This document shows, piece after piece, positions 1-8,470 of a stretch of 64,000 bases of DNA (positions within the stretch are counted from its first letter, which is position 1; the number at the start of each line of letters is the position of its first letter). Where the stretch lies: assembly GCA_022616415.1 (NCBI GenBank), contig JAKEEU010000040.1, forward strand, positions 62,001 through 126,000, written 5' to 3'. The position numbers and the translations under genes are program-made. This DNA comes from Candidatus Zhuqueibacterota bacterium (GTDB taxonomy: Bacteria > Zhuqueibacterota > Zhuqueibacteria > Zhuqueibacterales > Zhuqueibacteraceae). The notes below the pieces were generated by a model. The model saw only the letters and a program-made list of their open reading frames with translations. It was not told where the DNA came from and ran no database searches.

Positions 1-37
1 CAGCAGAACTTGCAAGGATTCCAAGCCCCCGACTTCT

Positions 38-1579
38 TCAGTTGCCATAACGCATGCTCTCTAACAAGTTTATTTTGTTTAAAAAAGCCGTTTCAACGCG
101 GCGCCACCAATACTGTTTGAAAGACATATACGCAATAAAACCGTATCCCAAACCATATAATGTTTGAAACGGAATCGCCGCCAGCTCGCCGTAATAAAGC
201 GCGACGCCGACGCCGGTGAAGCAATAAAGGGCCAACAGCGCTTCAGCGAAGCCGGTCTGCAAGCCGCGGCGCCAAAGCTCGCGGGTTTTGAAATATTTTT
301 TGTCCCAAAAATGATCGGCGCGGCTTTCGAGGCGATACTTGGGCGTCCGCAAAAACTCGCTGCGGCGGTTGAACAGGCCCAGCAGAATCGCGCGCGTGTT
401 GTTGGCCGAAAGCCCCATGCTGCCGGCCATGAACAGCGGAAAAAACGCAATGCGCCGTCGCCAGTCGGAATAACACTCACGCGCCGCGGTCAAATACATC
501 AGAAACGAGCCGAAAAAAGCCAGCACGAAAACCGAAATGACCGCGAAATACAACGTATGGTCGTTGGCGCTTAGGTTTTTGATCACCACCAACGGCAGGT
601 TCAATATCCCGACGATCAGGATGAACGGAAAAACGAGATTGTTGGTCAAATGCACGGTCGATTGCAATTTGACCTTTAATGGCAAAGGCGAGCGCCAGAG
701 CTGCGGCAAAATTTTTTTGGCGGTTTCGATGGCGCCCTTCGTCCAACGAAATTGCTGCGCTTTGACGCCGCCGATCTCGGCCGGCAGCTCGGCGGGGCAA
801 ACCGTGTCCGGCAAAAAAACGAACTTCCAGCCGCGCAGTTGGGCGCGATAGCTCAAGTCAAGATCTTCCGTCAGCGTGTCATCGGCCCAGTTGCCGGCAT
901 CGAGGATGCATTCGCGGCGCCACACGCCCGCGGTGCCGTTGAAGTTGATAAAGTATCCCGCGCGGTTGCGCGCCGTTTGCTCGACGGCGAAATGGCCGTC
1001 CAAGCCGATGGCTTGCGCGCGCGTCAGCACGGAATAGCTGAAGTTCAAATGGCCCCAACGTGTTTGCACCACGCCGGTTTTAGGATCGTGAAAATAGGGC
1101 AGCGTCTTTTTTAAAAAATCCCGGGGCGGCACGAAATCGGCGTCAAAGATGGCGATGAAATCACCCGTCGCAGCCGCCAAGCCCTCGCGCAGCGCGCCGG
1201 CCTTGAATCCCTCGCGATGCTCGCGGTGCAACAGCTTGATTTGAAAGCCCTGCTGCCGATAATGCTCGACCTGGTTTTGCGCGAGGCGCGAAGTTTCGTC
1301 AGTCGAGTCATCCAAAATTTGAATCTCCAGCAAATGCCGGGGATAATCCATTTCGCAAACGGCGCGGATGAGGCGCTCGATCACGTAGACTTCATTGAAA
1401 ACCGGCAATTGCACCGTCACCCTTGGCAAATCTTGCAGCGGCAACGGCACTTTGCCGGCGCGCGCGCGATACTTGTTGAACAAATACACCATGACGTAAC
1501 CGTGCGAGCCGAAGACAAAAAGAATGCACAACGAGGCAAAATACAGAACGAGAATGCCCGATTCTAAAATGCTTTCCAT
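38..1579 (-). CDS. Processive family 2 glycosyltransferase (cellulose synthase-like)
   Basis: Predicted inner-membrane glycosyltransferase that polymerises a sugar from a nucleotide-sugar donor at the cytoplasmic face. Visible in order: one N-terminal membrane helix, a GT-A domain with the nucleotide-binding DDSTDET and DADF motifs, the TED motif with a putative catalytic Asp, and QQFRW (the Q(Q/R)xRW acceptor motif of processive enzymes). About four or five membrane helices follow at the C-terminus. The open frame starts upstream at a TTG, but I prefer the ATG at 1579, which lies downstream of a GGAGAGGAG purine stretch. The layout resembles CslA/BcsA-type enzymes without a PilZ domain. The product (glucan, mannan or other) cannot be told from sequence. 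It may belong with the epimerase at 3655-4575, but a gap separates them. Confidence 0.88.
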   Translation of the reverse strand: MESILESGILVLYFASLCILFVFGSHGYVMVYLFNKYRARAGKVPLPLQDLPRVTVQLPVFNEVYVIERLIRAVCEMDYPRHLLEIQILDDSTDETSRLAQNQVEHYRQQGFQIKLLHREHREGFKAGALREGLAAATGDFIAIFDADFVPPRDFLKKTLPYFHDPKTGVVQTRWGHLNFSYSVLTRAQAIGLDGHFAVEQTARNRAGYFINFNGTAGVWRRECILDAGNWADDTLTEDLDLSYRAQLRGWKFVFLPDTVCPAELPAEIGGVKAQQFRWTKGAIETAKKILPQLWRSPLPLKVKLQSTVHLTNNLVFPFILIVGILNLPLVVIKNLSANDHTLYFAVISVFVLAFFGSFLMYLTAARECYSDWRRRIAFFPLFMAGSMGLSANNTRAILLGLFNRRSEFLRTPKYRLESRADHFWDKKYFKTRELWRRGLQTGFAEALLALYCFTGVGVALYYGELAAIPFQTLYGLGYGFIAYMSFKQYWWRRVETAFLNKINLLESMRYGN

Positions 1580-1683
1580 ACTTGCTAGACTAATCCGCTC
1601 CTCTCCGGCAATAAACTGCAACCAAAAAAAGTAATAAAAACAGAGGTAAAGTGCAACTTATTTTTGCTTTAATAATGCCTTTT

Positions 1684-1706
1684 CGTTGCGGTTCCCTTTT
1701 CGTTGC
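1684..1706. repeat. Dispersed repeat family D, copy 1 (GTTGCGGTTCCCTTTTCGTTGC type)
   Basis: Intergenic copy of a ~22-bp purine/pyrimidine-biased word. Related copies lie at 27358-27379, 32058-32079 and 36718-36757, all outside genes. Function unknown. Confidence 0.6.
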
Positions 1707-1751
1707 AAAATCGAAATATTTTCCAACGTGCCACCAGTCGGGCCGACTGGG

Positions 1752-2246
1752 TTACCATCCCGACACGGTTTTGTTGAGCGCTTCGTTGGCGATCTTGCGA
1801 ATGGCCTCGTCAATCGCGGCTTGCCGGTCGGGAGGGGTATAATCGCCAAATTGGGTGATTTGCGCTTCCCAGACGGCTTTCTTTTTTTTCAAATCTTCAT
1901 ACTTCATGTCGACTGTCAGGAAAAGCCTGATTTTCTGCACGGTTTGGTTTTGGTCATAAACGCCGGCGCGTTCTTCCACGCGCAGCAGGGTGCCGAGCAA
2001 AATCGAATCGGCGGTGCGGCGGTCGGCAATTTTCAGCGTGTTGTCGCGTGTGAACTCGTCGATGATCGTGCTGCTCAAGCGTTCTTTGATGCCGAACTCC
2101 GCGGTGCGATCTTCGAACACCGGCACGGCGATGGTTTTAAGGTGCGTCGCCGCCGAGCCGGAAAATGAATACGGTCCGCAACCGAGCGCCAATAATACCA
2201 AGATCAGCAGAAACAGCCAACAGAAACGGCCCAACAAAATTGTCAC
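1752..2246 (-). CDS. LptE-like outer-membrane lipoprotein
   Basis: Probable LPS-assembly lipoprotein of the LptE/DUF family. A hydrophobic signal segment ends in a lipobox (LALGC), followed by the typical start of the mature protein (PYSFSGS) and an 'IAVPVFEDRTAE' stretch. Known LptE partners LptD in placing LPS in the outer membrane; no lptD is in the window. The open frame runs back to an ATG at 2411 directly after the stop of the upstream regulator, but that would put 77 residues before the lipobox Cys. I therefore prefer the GTG at 2246, giving a normal 22-residue signal peptide. This GTG has no good ribosome site because a dispersed inverted repeat (2241-2314) occupies the 5' region. The start is uncertain, the family call moderate. 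Confidence 0.7.
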   Translation of the reverse strand: MTILLGRFCWLFLLILVLLALGCGPYSFSGSAATHLKTIAVPVFEDRTAEFGIKERLSSTIIDEFTRDNTLKIADRRTADSILLGTLLRVEERAGVYDQNQTVQKIRLFLTVDMKYEDLKKKKAVWEAQITQFGDYTPPDRQAAIDEAIRKIANEALNKTVSGW

Positions 2247-2314
2247 CCTGGAGGAATCTTTTTTCGATCCAACATGATTTGTCTTGAATTGAAAAAAGAT
2301 TCCTGCGGAATGAC
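2241..2314. repeat. Inverted-repeat family A, copy 1
   Basis: Imperfect palindrome with arms TGTCACCCTGGAGGAATC and GATTCCTGCGGAATGAC around T- and A-runs. Sister copies are at 4612-4686, 10513-10586 and 50120-50203. This copy overlaps the predicted start of the LptE-like gene. Confidence 0.75.
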
Positions 2315-2411
2315 GGCTATATTCTTTTTTATCGAATAGCATTTTCATCCGGGCATTCGGCAAATTTCGAAAGGGCTTTTGAGCCGGATACTCTTGTTTA
2401 GCATGAAACAT

Positions 2412-3617
2412 CTAAAACGGCAGATTATATTCCTTGATTTTGCGGTACAGCGTACGCTCGCTGATTTTCAGCAAGCCGGCGGCCTTGCGCTTGTTTCCTT
2501 GCGTGCGCGCCAGCGCCTCGGTAATGAGGCGCTTCTCCATGTCTTCGATGGATTCAAATGCCGCCGGGTTTTGGTGATCGTCATCGAATTCCGCCACCTC
2601 GTTGCCGACTTCCTGAATCACCGGCGCCTCCATCAAGCCGGATTTGAGCCGCCGCGGCGGCGCAATGTAGCGGCCGACGAGCAGCTCACGCAGTTGGGCG
2701 ATTTCATTTTTGAGGTCGATCAAGGCGCGATAGATAAATTCGCGCTCCACCTCTTCGGTGGTGCGATTCACCGGCACCGGCAGGCGATGATCCATTTCCA
2801 CGCCGCGCGGCAAATGGCGCTGCAGAATCATGTCGTCGATGCGGCGGCCGCGCTCGATCACGATCAGACTCTCCACAAAATTTTTCAGCTCGCGGATGTT
2901 TCCCGGCCATGAATGCTCCCGCAGCAAGCGCAGCGCGCCGTCAGTAAAGCCTTCGAAGGCAATGTTGTTTTGGCTGCAAAAATCCGTGACGAATTTTTTA
3001 ACCAACAGCGGAATATCCTCGCGGCGCTCGCGCAGGCTCGGCACGCGGATGTTGACGGCGTTCAGGCGGTAAAACAAATCCGGCCGGAACTCGCCTTTGC
3101 GCACCGCGCTTTCGAGATCACGGTTGGTCGCGGCGATCACCCGCACGTCTACTTGCTTAGGGCTGCTGCCGCCGACGCGAATGAACTCCTTGCCCTCCAA
3201 GAGCCGCAGCAACTTCACTTGCGTGTTCAGCGGCATCTCGCCGATCTCGTCCAGAAAAATCGTGCCGGTGTCGGCCTGCTCGAAATAACCCTTGCGGCTG
3301 CCCACCGCGCCGGTGAACGCGCCTTTTTCGTGGCCGAACAATTCGGATTCGATGATGCCTTCCGGAATGGCGCCGGCGTTCACGACGACGAACGGCTTGT
3401 CGCGGCGAAGGCCGAGCTGGTGAATCGCTTGCGCGATCAGCTCCTTGCCGGTGCCGCTCTCACCGATGATGAGCACCGAAATATCCGTTGGCGCCACCTG
3501 TTCGATGGTTTCGAGAATCTGCCAGATCGCCGGCGATTCACCCACCAAGCCGATTTCCTGGCGCAGCGTGTTGATGTCCCGGCCCGGGGGACCGGATTTG
3601 AGAAGAGGTGTTGTCAT
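2412..3617 (-). CDS. Sigma-54-dependent transcriptional activator (AAA+ with Fis-type HTH)
   Basis: Enhancer-binding activator that remodels sigma-54 RNA polymerase with ATP. Visible: Walker A GESGTGKE, the sigma-54 contact loop GAFTGA, Walker B FLDEIGE, an arginine-finger region, then a C-terminal Fis-like helix-turn-helix (RTQGNKRKAAGLLKISERTL). There is no receiver, GAF or PAS domain ahead of the AAA+ module, so the protein is PspF-like in layout and its signal is not encoded in an obvious sensor domain. The start is taken as the ATG at 3617; a TTG lies just upstream and neither has a clear ribosome site. It sits 37 bp after the epimerase gene and directly before the LptE-like gene on the same strand, so a three-gene operon is plausible. 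Confidence 0.92.
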   Translation of the reverse strand: MTTPLLKSGPPGRDINTLRQEIGLVGESPAIWQILETIEQVAPTDISVLIIGESGTGKELIAQAIHQLGLRRDKPFVVVNAGAIPEGIIESELFGHEKGAFTGAVGSRKGYFEQADTGTIFLDEIGEMPLNTQVKLLRLLEGKEFIRVGGSSPKQVDVRVIAATNRDLESAVRKGEFRPDLFYRLNAVNIRVPSLRERREDIPLLVKKFVTDFCSQNNIAFEGFTDGALRLLREHSWPGNIRELKNFVESLIVIERGRRIDDMILQRHLPRGVEMDHRLPVPVNRTTEEVEREFIYRALIDLKNEIAQLRELLVGRYIAPPRRLKSGLMEAPVIQEVGNEVAEFDDDHQNPAAFESIEDMEKRLITEALARTQGNKRKAAGLLKISERTLYRKIKEYNLPF

Positions 3618-3654
3618 CAAAAAAGATAAACAGACAAAAAAGATTAAATAGAGC

Positions 3655-4575
3655 CTATTTGCGCGTGTGAAACCATTCCACTGTTTCCTTCAAGCCGTCG
3701 GCCAATGAGACTTTCGGCTGCCAATCGAGCAGGCGGCGCGCTTTGTCGTTCGCGAGCACGCTGCGGAGCTGCTCGCCCTCTTTGGCCGGGCCGTGTCGCT
3801 CGGACATGCCGGCGCCGGTCGCTTCATTCAACCGCTGATAGATCGTGTTGACGTCGGTCTCGATGCCGGTGCCGATATTGAAATAATCATTTTCCGGATA
3901 ATTCAACGCCAGCAAATTCGCGCGCACCACGTCGCCGACGAAAACATAATCGCGGGTTTGCTTGCCGTCGCCGTTGATCACCGCTTGCTCGCCTTTGAGC
4001 AAACGCGTGGAAAAAATCGCGACGACGCCGGCTTCGCCGTGCGGATTTTGGCGCGGGCCGTAGACGTTGGCGTAACGCAAGAACACGTAGCGCAACCTGT
4101 AATTTTGCGCAAAAAAGTAAATGTACTTTTCGCACGCTAATTTGCTGATGCCATACGGCGACGCCGGCCAGGTCGGGTGCTCCTCATCCGCCGGGAATCG
4201 CACCTGCTCGCCGTAAATCGCGCCGCCGGTCGAAGCGAAGAGAAACTTTTTGACGCCCGTGTTTTGGCACTGCTGCAGCAAATTGAGCGTGCCGAGAATA
4301 TTGACCTCGGCGTCGTAACGCGGATCCACGACCGAGCGCCGCACATCCATCTGCGCCGCGTGATGGCAAACCGCGTCGAATTGCCCGCGCTCGAAAATTT
4401 CGGCGACGCCGGCATCGCCAATGTCGATTTGATGAAAAGTCGCCTGCGCATTGACGTTCTCCCGCCGTCCCGTCACCAGATTGTCGATGATGGTCACCTG
4501 GTGTCCGTGCGCGATGAAAGCATCAGCGATGTGGGAACCGATAAATCCCGCACCGCCGGTGACCAAGATTTTCAT
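3655..4575 (-). CDS. NAD-dependent sugar-nucleotide epimerase/dehydratase (GalE-like)
   Basis: Extended short-chain dehydrogenase acting on a nucleotide sugar, probably a UDP-hexose 4-epimerase. Visible: the N-terminal Rossmann motif GGAGFIGSH, an Asp/Asn stretch typical of NAD binding (IIDNLVTG), the catalytic YGISK (YxxxK), and a substrate-binding region with YGPRQNP. At 306 residues it matches the family. The ATG is preceded by AAAGGA at good spacing. It is the first gene of a possible operon with the sigma-54 regulator and the LptE-like lipoprotein, consistent with surface polysaccharide or LPS metabolism. Exact substrate not determinable. Confidence 0.9.
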   Translation of the reverse strand: MKILVTGGAGFIGSHIADAFIAHGHQVTIIDNLVTGRRENVNAQATFHQIDIGDAGVAEIFERGQFDAVCHHAAQMDVRRSVVDPRYDAEVNILGTLNLLQQCQNTGVKKFLFASTGGAIYGEQVRFPADEEHPTWPASPYGISKLACEKYIYFFAQNYRLRYVFLRYANVYGPRQNPHGEAGVVAIFSTRLLKGEQAVINGDGKQTRDYVFVGDVVRANLLALNYPENDYFNIGTGIETDVNTIYQRLNEATGAGMSERHGPAKEGEQLRSVLANDKARRLLDWQPKVSLADGLKETVEWFHTRK

Positions 4576-4611
4576 GAGAGTTGTCCTTTCAAGATGAATG
4601 ACTGTCCTGCA

Positions 4612-4686
4612 ATGTCATTCCGAAGGAATCTTTTTTGTTTTCAGCAATCCTCTAGAATTTTAAAAGGATTCTTCCAGAATGACATT
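4612..4686. repeat. Inverted-repeat family A, copy 2
   Basis: Palindromic unit with arms ATGTCATTCCGAAGGAATC and GGATTCTTCCAGAATGACAT. It lies between the epimerase gene and purD. Confidence 0.8.
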
Positions 4687-4730
4687 TTCTTTTTTACCAA
4701 TCTAAAGCTTTAACAAGATGCAGAAAAGTT

Positions 4731-4806
4731 ATTGCGAGGCGCTGTTTGCCGAAGCAATCTCATGGTTTTACAAAGATTGCTTCGCTGAAAAGCGCTCGCA
4801 ATGACG
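4731..4806. repeat. Inverted-repeat family B, copy 1
   Basis: Palindromic unit running from ATTGCGAGGCG to CGCTCGCAATGACG with GAAGCAATC / GATTGCTTC inner arms. A second copy is at 41235-41318. Confidence 0.75.
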
Positions 4807-4830
4807 ATTTTGTTGCTTTTCAGCATTCTA

Positions 4831-6105
4831 TCAAACATACCGCATCGCCTTCATGCCAATGTCTCTGCGATAATGCATCCCCTCGAATTTAATTTTGCCA
4901 ACGGCACAATAAGTTTTTTCATGCGCCTGTAAAAAATCATCTGCAACGCCGGTAACGGCCAGCACCCGCCCGCCGTTCGTTATAAAATTCCCGTTGTGAT
5001 CCATAACCGTGCCGGCATGAAAAATCATCACCTCGTTGTCATGAATTCTCTCAAGGCCATTGATCAGCTTGCCCGTTTCAAATTTACCCGGATAACCACC
5101 CGAGGCGAGCACCACGCTCAACGCCCAGCGCGGCGCGATTTTCAGCTCGTAGCCATTGAGATTGCCGTTCGCAGCGCGCCATAACATTTCCGCCAAATCA
5201 GAAGCAATGAGCGGCATGATCGCCTGCGTCTCCGGATCGCCGAAGCGGCAATTGAACTCCACCACTTTCGGCCCTTCCTTTGTGATCATGAGACCGGCAT
5301 AGAGCACGCCGCGATACGGATGATTCTCGCGCGCCATCGCGTCAATCACGGGCCGCAGGATTTCCTGCTCGACACGTTGCATGAGTTCTGCGCTCATCAA
5401 CGGTGCCGGTGCATACGCGCCCATGCCGCCGGTATTCGGGCCTTCGTCGTTGTCAAAAACCGCTTTGTGATCCTGCGCTGCCGGCAGCACGCACAAATTT
5501 TTTCCATCGGTCACGCATAGCACCGAAACTTCTTCCCCCTCCATAAATTCTTCGATGACGACGCGATTGCCGGCGTCGCCAAATTCGCGCGCTTGCATCA
5601 TGCGGCGCACGGCGTCGAGAGCTGCTTCGCGCGTGCGCGCCACGATCGCGCCTTTGCCGGCGGCTAAGCCATCGGCTTTGATGACGATCGGCACCGGCGC
5701 TTTTTCAATATAATCCAGCGCCTTTTGCGCTTCAACAAAAATCTCTGCCGCCGCCGTGGGGATGTGATACTTCCACATCAATTCTTTCGCAAAGGCCTTG
5801 CTGCCTTCGAGCATGGCCGCCTGCTGCAAAGGGCCGAAAATGCACAAGCCGTTTGTTGCAAAATCGTCAACAATACCGGCCACCAGCGGCGCTTCGGGGC
5901 CAACAATTGTCAGATCGATGGCCTTTTCTTGGACAAAATGACGGAGTGCAGCTAAATTAGAAACTGCAATATCGACACACATCGCCAGTTGCGCAATGCC
6001 GTGATTGCCTGGAGCGCAATAAATTTTCTCAACATTTGGGCTTTGTGCCAGCTTCCAAACCAGCGCATGCTCGCGGCCGCCGCTGCCGAGGACGAGGAGC
6101 TTCAT
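4831..6105 (-). CDS. purD: Phosphoribosylamine--glycine ligase (GARS)
   Basis: Second step of de novo purine synthesis: ATP-dependent ligation of phosphoribosylamine and glycine. The 424-residue product begins MKLLVLGSGGREHA, the standard PurD N-terminus. It carries the ATP-grasp features GPEAPLV, IKADGLAAGKG, GGMGAYAP and the metal-binding EFNCRFGDPE. The start is set at the internal ATG at 6105 by family comparison. The reading frame continues open upstream into a DUF559 domain with no stop codon between them, so a fusion product is formally possible. No other pur gene is present in the window. Confidence 0.95.
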   Translation of the reverse strand: MKLLVLGSGGREHALVWKLAQSPNVEKIYCAPGNHGIAQLAMCVDIAVSNLAALRHFVQEKAIDLTIVGPEAPLVAGIVDDFATNGLCIFGPLQQAAMLEGSKAFAKELMWKYHIPTAAAEIFVEAQKALDYIEKAPVPIVIKADGLAAGKGAIVARTREAALDAVRRMMQAREFGDAGNRVVIEEFMEGEEVSVLCVTDGKNLCVLPAAQDHKAVFDNDEGPNTGGMGAYAPAPLMSAELMQRVEQEILRPVIDAMARENHPYRGVLYAGLMITKEGPKVVEFNCRFGDPETQAIMPLIASDLAEMLWRAANGNLNGYELKIAPRWALSVVLASGGYPGKFETGKLINGLERIHDNEVMIFHAGTVMDHNGNFITNGGRVLAVTGVADDFLQAHEKTYCAVGKIKFEGMHYRRDIGMKAMRYV

Positions 6106-6511
6106 CAATTTTCTCTTTTCTTGAATAATCTTGCCCAGCCTCGCCAACACGCCACTGAGATCATTTTCGATTTCATCATTGCGAAAGCGTGTGACTTCAA
6201 TCCCCATCATGTTGATGATAAATGTCCTGAGTTGATCATGATCCTGGCGATAGTCATGAATTTTACCATCGATTTCAACAACCAACTTCCGTTCATGACA
6301 AAAGAAGTCGGCGATGAAGAACGTCTCTTTGCCCAGATAATCAAAGAACAACGGATATTGGCGATAGAATTTTAGGCCGAGAAACTTTCGATCTCTCATC
6401 CCGCCTAAGGCGGGACCAGAAAATTTCTTCCGCGTTGGTTTGTCGCTTGCGCAAGTCGCGGCAAAGCTGCTTGGCGATTTGCCGTAAACGAGGATCACCG
6501 GAGAGGCTCAT
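6106..6511 (-). pseudogene. DUF559 endonuclease-like gene, frameshifted, running in frame into purD
   Basis: DUF559 proteins are small Vsr/PD-(D/E)XK-like domains. The C-terminal two thirds is clear: KFYRQYP, an IADFFCHERKLVVEIDG core, then a VTRFRND-type region. The N-terminal part (ATG at 6511, then LRQIAKQLCRDLRKRQTNAE and EEIFWSRL) lies in a different frame. The switch is at a palindrome (6399-6415). Removing ten bases (6397-6406) joins SRL to RDRKF in one frame, matching the family. There is no stop codon before purD. Either this is a decayed gene whose end was lost into purD, or the assembly has an error at the hairpin. Confidence 0.8.
6399..6415. repeat. Frame-breaking GC palindrome TCCCGCCTAAGGCGGGA
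   Basis: Perfect 17-base palindrome with arms TCCCGCC/GGCGGGA inside the DUF559 coding region. Related 15-16-base palindromes occur in both TIR genes (7832, 7907, 9011, 9086). Confidence 0.8.
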
Positions 6512-6540
6512 GACGTTCTCTGTTTGGTTCCGGGTGTCTT

Positions 6541-6667
6541 GAACTCATCCCCCTGCCCCCTTCTCTTGGGAAGAGAAGGGGGTTCTGAGGGAATTATTTT
6601 TTTAATTTTTTATTTCTACCCAACTGCGCTCCCCTCTCTTCTTAAGAGAGGGGCCGGGGGTGAGTTC
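6541..6667. repeat. Composite inverted repeat with two internal hairpins
   Basis: Outer arms GAACTCAtCCCCC and GGGGGTGAGTTC enclose two perfect hairpins: CCCCCTTCTCTT/AAGAGAAGGGGG (6556-6582) and CCCCTCTCTT/AAGAGAGGGG (6631-6653). It looks like a non-coding mobile or palindromic element. No coding potential seen. Confidence 0.6.
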
Positions 6668-6685
6668 GCCTGACTCCATCCGACC

Positions 6686-7017
6686 TCACCCCACCACCCT
6701 CTCCCTCATCCTCGCCACATTCAGCGCTGTGAATGGCTCGCCCTCAAAAACAATCTGCTTCGTATTTTGGCCATGCCGTCGCAAGTAATCCGTCACATTC
6801 ATCCAGCGAATCTGGCTGTCGGAGGTGCGAATGACCAGCATCACCGGATATTCATGCGAATCAAACCCAGCCCGGCCACCAGGCCGACGACCGCCAGCAG
6901 CGCTTTCTCTTCGATGGCCTCATCACACAGCTCGAATTGCAGGCGCTGGCGCAGCTCGAAAATCCGGATGAGCACGATGCCTTCCCGCTTGAGGCGCAGA
7001 ATCGACTGGGTCGGAGC
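6686..7017 (-). pseudogene. Degenerate coding remnant, possibly DUF4365-like C-terminus
   Basis: Two overlapping minus-strand frames look protein-like but neither is a full gene. One gives EYPVMLVIRTSDSQIRWMNV and then TDYLRRHGQ up to a stop at 6686. The other, upstream, gives IFELRQRLQFELCDEAIEEK and stops near 6850. A single frameshift would join them. The first stretch recalls the C-terminal part of DUF4365-type proteins that often sit near TIR or restriction genes, but I hold that loosely. It lies downstream of the TIR/toxin cluster. Confidence 0.35.
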
Positions 7018-7074
7018 TCTTGATTTATTTTCTCCTGTTCAGTTAATCAAAAAGTCTTTCGTCGTTAGAATGTT

Positions 7075-7665
7075 TCAGTTTTGCATAGCAAACGAGAAAT
7101 AAACTGAAGCGACAACGAGTAATAATGTAAGAATCAAAACACATACTAAAGCATTAGAAAAACGTCCACCAATTCGCCCAGAGAATGACTTTTCAAATCT
7201 CTCACGTTTTTCTTGTTCATCGATAAGCTCGCCAAACCATTTGTGAATTTCTTCTTCGGATATTGTTTCAAGATTTATAGGTTCAGTTTTTATTTCTTTT
7301 TTTTCTTTGTAGTACCAAATATCATCTATACGACCTTCGATTTTGGCATAATTTAGCGACCTAAAAAAGCCATTTTCCTGAGCTGCGATTTTAAGAAAAG
7401 GACGATCACGATCATCTCCGGTATCAAGATAAATTGAAAAAGTTATTTCTCTAAGAACTTCTAAATCAAGAGAATTATCTTTTAAATAAAACCGATAAGC
7501 AGTTTCACGATTGACCTGATCCACTTTCAATTTTACTTTTTCATATAACGCTTTCATAAGAGCGATTCTTGGTCGCCAAAACTTCTCTTTAGCGAGTTTT
7601 TCTTCTTGCTTCTTTTGGTCTATTTCTTTCCGTTCTTCCTTACCTTTTTTATACCAGTCGCTCAT
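7075..7665 (-). CDS. Unknown tail-anchored membrane protein
   Basis: A 196-residue protein I do not recognise. It begins MSDWYKKGKEERKEI with a charged, probably coiled-coil N-terminus. The middle is a mixed alpha/beta region (residues ~45-140). One membrane helix sits at the very C-terminus (CVLILTLLLVVASVYFSF). The ATG at 7665 follows GGAGAG at six bases, which decides the start over the longer open frame. The gene lies 28 bp after the end of TIR copy 1, last in the minus-strand cluster. Its base composition is more AT-rich than neighbouring housekeeping genes. A role as partner or anchor for the TIR protein is only a guess from position. Confidence 0.75.
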   Translation of the reverse strand: MSDWYKKGKEERKEIDQKKQEEKLAKEKFWRPRIALMKALYEKVKLKVDQVNRETAYRFYLKDNSLDLEVLREITFSIYLDTGDDRDRPFLKIAAQENGFFRSLNYAKIEGRIDDIWYYKEKKEIKTEPINLETISEEEIHKWFGELIDEQEKRERFEKSFSGRIGGRFSNALVCVLILTLLLVVASVYFSFAMQN

Positions 7666-7831
7666 AATACTCTCCAATAAAATGCTCGATAGTTCACTGT
7701 AGGAACCAATGAACTTCCTCAGACTTTTCCCGCCAATCAATATAAGCGAACTGCGCGATAACATCAGGCAATGCACAATTTTCAATGAGCAACGGAATGA
7801 ACCGGCGCTGGGCATTGGTCGGATCGCGGAA

Positions 7832-7846
7832 TCCCGCACGGCGGGA
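7832..7846. repeat. GC palindrome inside TIR copy 1 (in frame)
   Basis: TCCCGCACGGCGGGA, 15 bases. Encodes about five extra residues between the SEW and FRDP motifs. Confidence 0.8.
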
Positions 7847-7906
7847 CGTATGATGCTCGAGCATCGACCATTCCGACGCGAAATAGGCAGCCGACATGAT
7901 CATGAG

Positions 7907-7922
7907 TCCCGCCGTGGCGGGA
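7907..7922. repeat. GC palindrome inside TIR copy 1 (frame-breaking)
   Basis: TCCCGCCGTGGCGGGA, 16 bases, located exactly where the TIR frame is lost. Confidence 0.85.
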
Positions 7923-8099
7923 TGCGCGAGCGTTCCAAACCCCGCTGGATTTTCAATCCAATCATATCGCCCGGTTGGATTTCCCATTCATCCAGCCACA
8001 CGCGCAGCCCGTCTTTTTTCAGCCGGTTTGCCAACTCCCGCGCCACCGGCTTGTCCTTCGTGCTGTGGCTGATGAAAACGTCGTAGTCGAAATGTGTGC

Positions 8100-8441
8100 T
8101 CATGTTCTATTCGACTGCATTTTCTGATTCGCAATTCGTTCCTGCAATCGTTTCACAACTTCAGGAGTCAACCCAAGCTCCGGCTCAACCACTTCTCGCT
8201 CTTGCATGATTTTTTCGATTTCTGCAAAGCTGGCTTGACCGAGGCTATTCAGCAGATTGGCAAAGTTGCTTCGTTGTTGAGCGACATCCTTTTCGGGCAC
8301 CGATTGAACAAAATACGATAACGTCGTCTGACGTGTCAATGCGAACAAAATATATTGGCTCAATGACACGCCTTCACCCTGGGCAAGTGTTTCGAGTTGA
8401 TGACGCAATGTCTCTGGTAATTTTAATGTCAATTGGCTCAT
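8100..8441 (-). CDS. Putative antitoxin with ribbon-helix-helix-like N-terminus
   Basis: A 113-residue protein beginning MSQLTLKLPETLRHQLETLA, the pattern of ribbon-helix-helix DNA-binding antitoxins, followed by a charged helical tail. The ATG at 8441 is set by GGAG in GAAGGAGTTTAAC. It lies 29 bp after the PIN toxin gene on the same strand, so the two probably form a module. The RHH protein would bind the promoter and neutralise the toxin. Toxin-before-antitoxin order is less common. Its stop codon overlaps the TIR copy 1 start. Confidence 0.75.
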   Translation of the reverse strand: MSQLTLKLPETLRHQLETLAQGEGVSLSQYILFALTRQTTLSYFVQSVPEKDVAQQRSNFANLLNSLGQASFAEIEKIMQEREVVEPELGLTPEVVKRLQERIANQKMQSNRT

Positions 8442-8470
8442 GTTAAACTCCTTCAGCTTCTTGTGTGTCA

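Larger units (their letters stand above)
7694..8103 (-). pseudogene. TIR-domain protein, copy 1, frameshifted by a palindrome
   Basis: TIR domains often cleave NAD or act as signalling adaptors in defence. The first frame gives MSTHFDYDVFISHSTKDKP then DGLRVWLDEWEIQPGD, a typical TIR start. It stops at a palindrome (7907-7922). The second frame resumes with LMIMSAAYFASEW, FRDPTNAQRRFIPLLIE and ends IDWREKSEE. Another palindrome (7832-7846) adds about five residues in frame before FRDPTN. The TIR Glu expected in the SEW region is visible. The ATG overlaps the stop of the upstream antitoxin gene (ATGA), showing former translational coupling. Without correction no complete TIR protein can be made. 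Confidence 0.85.
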
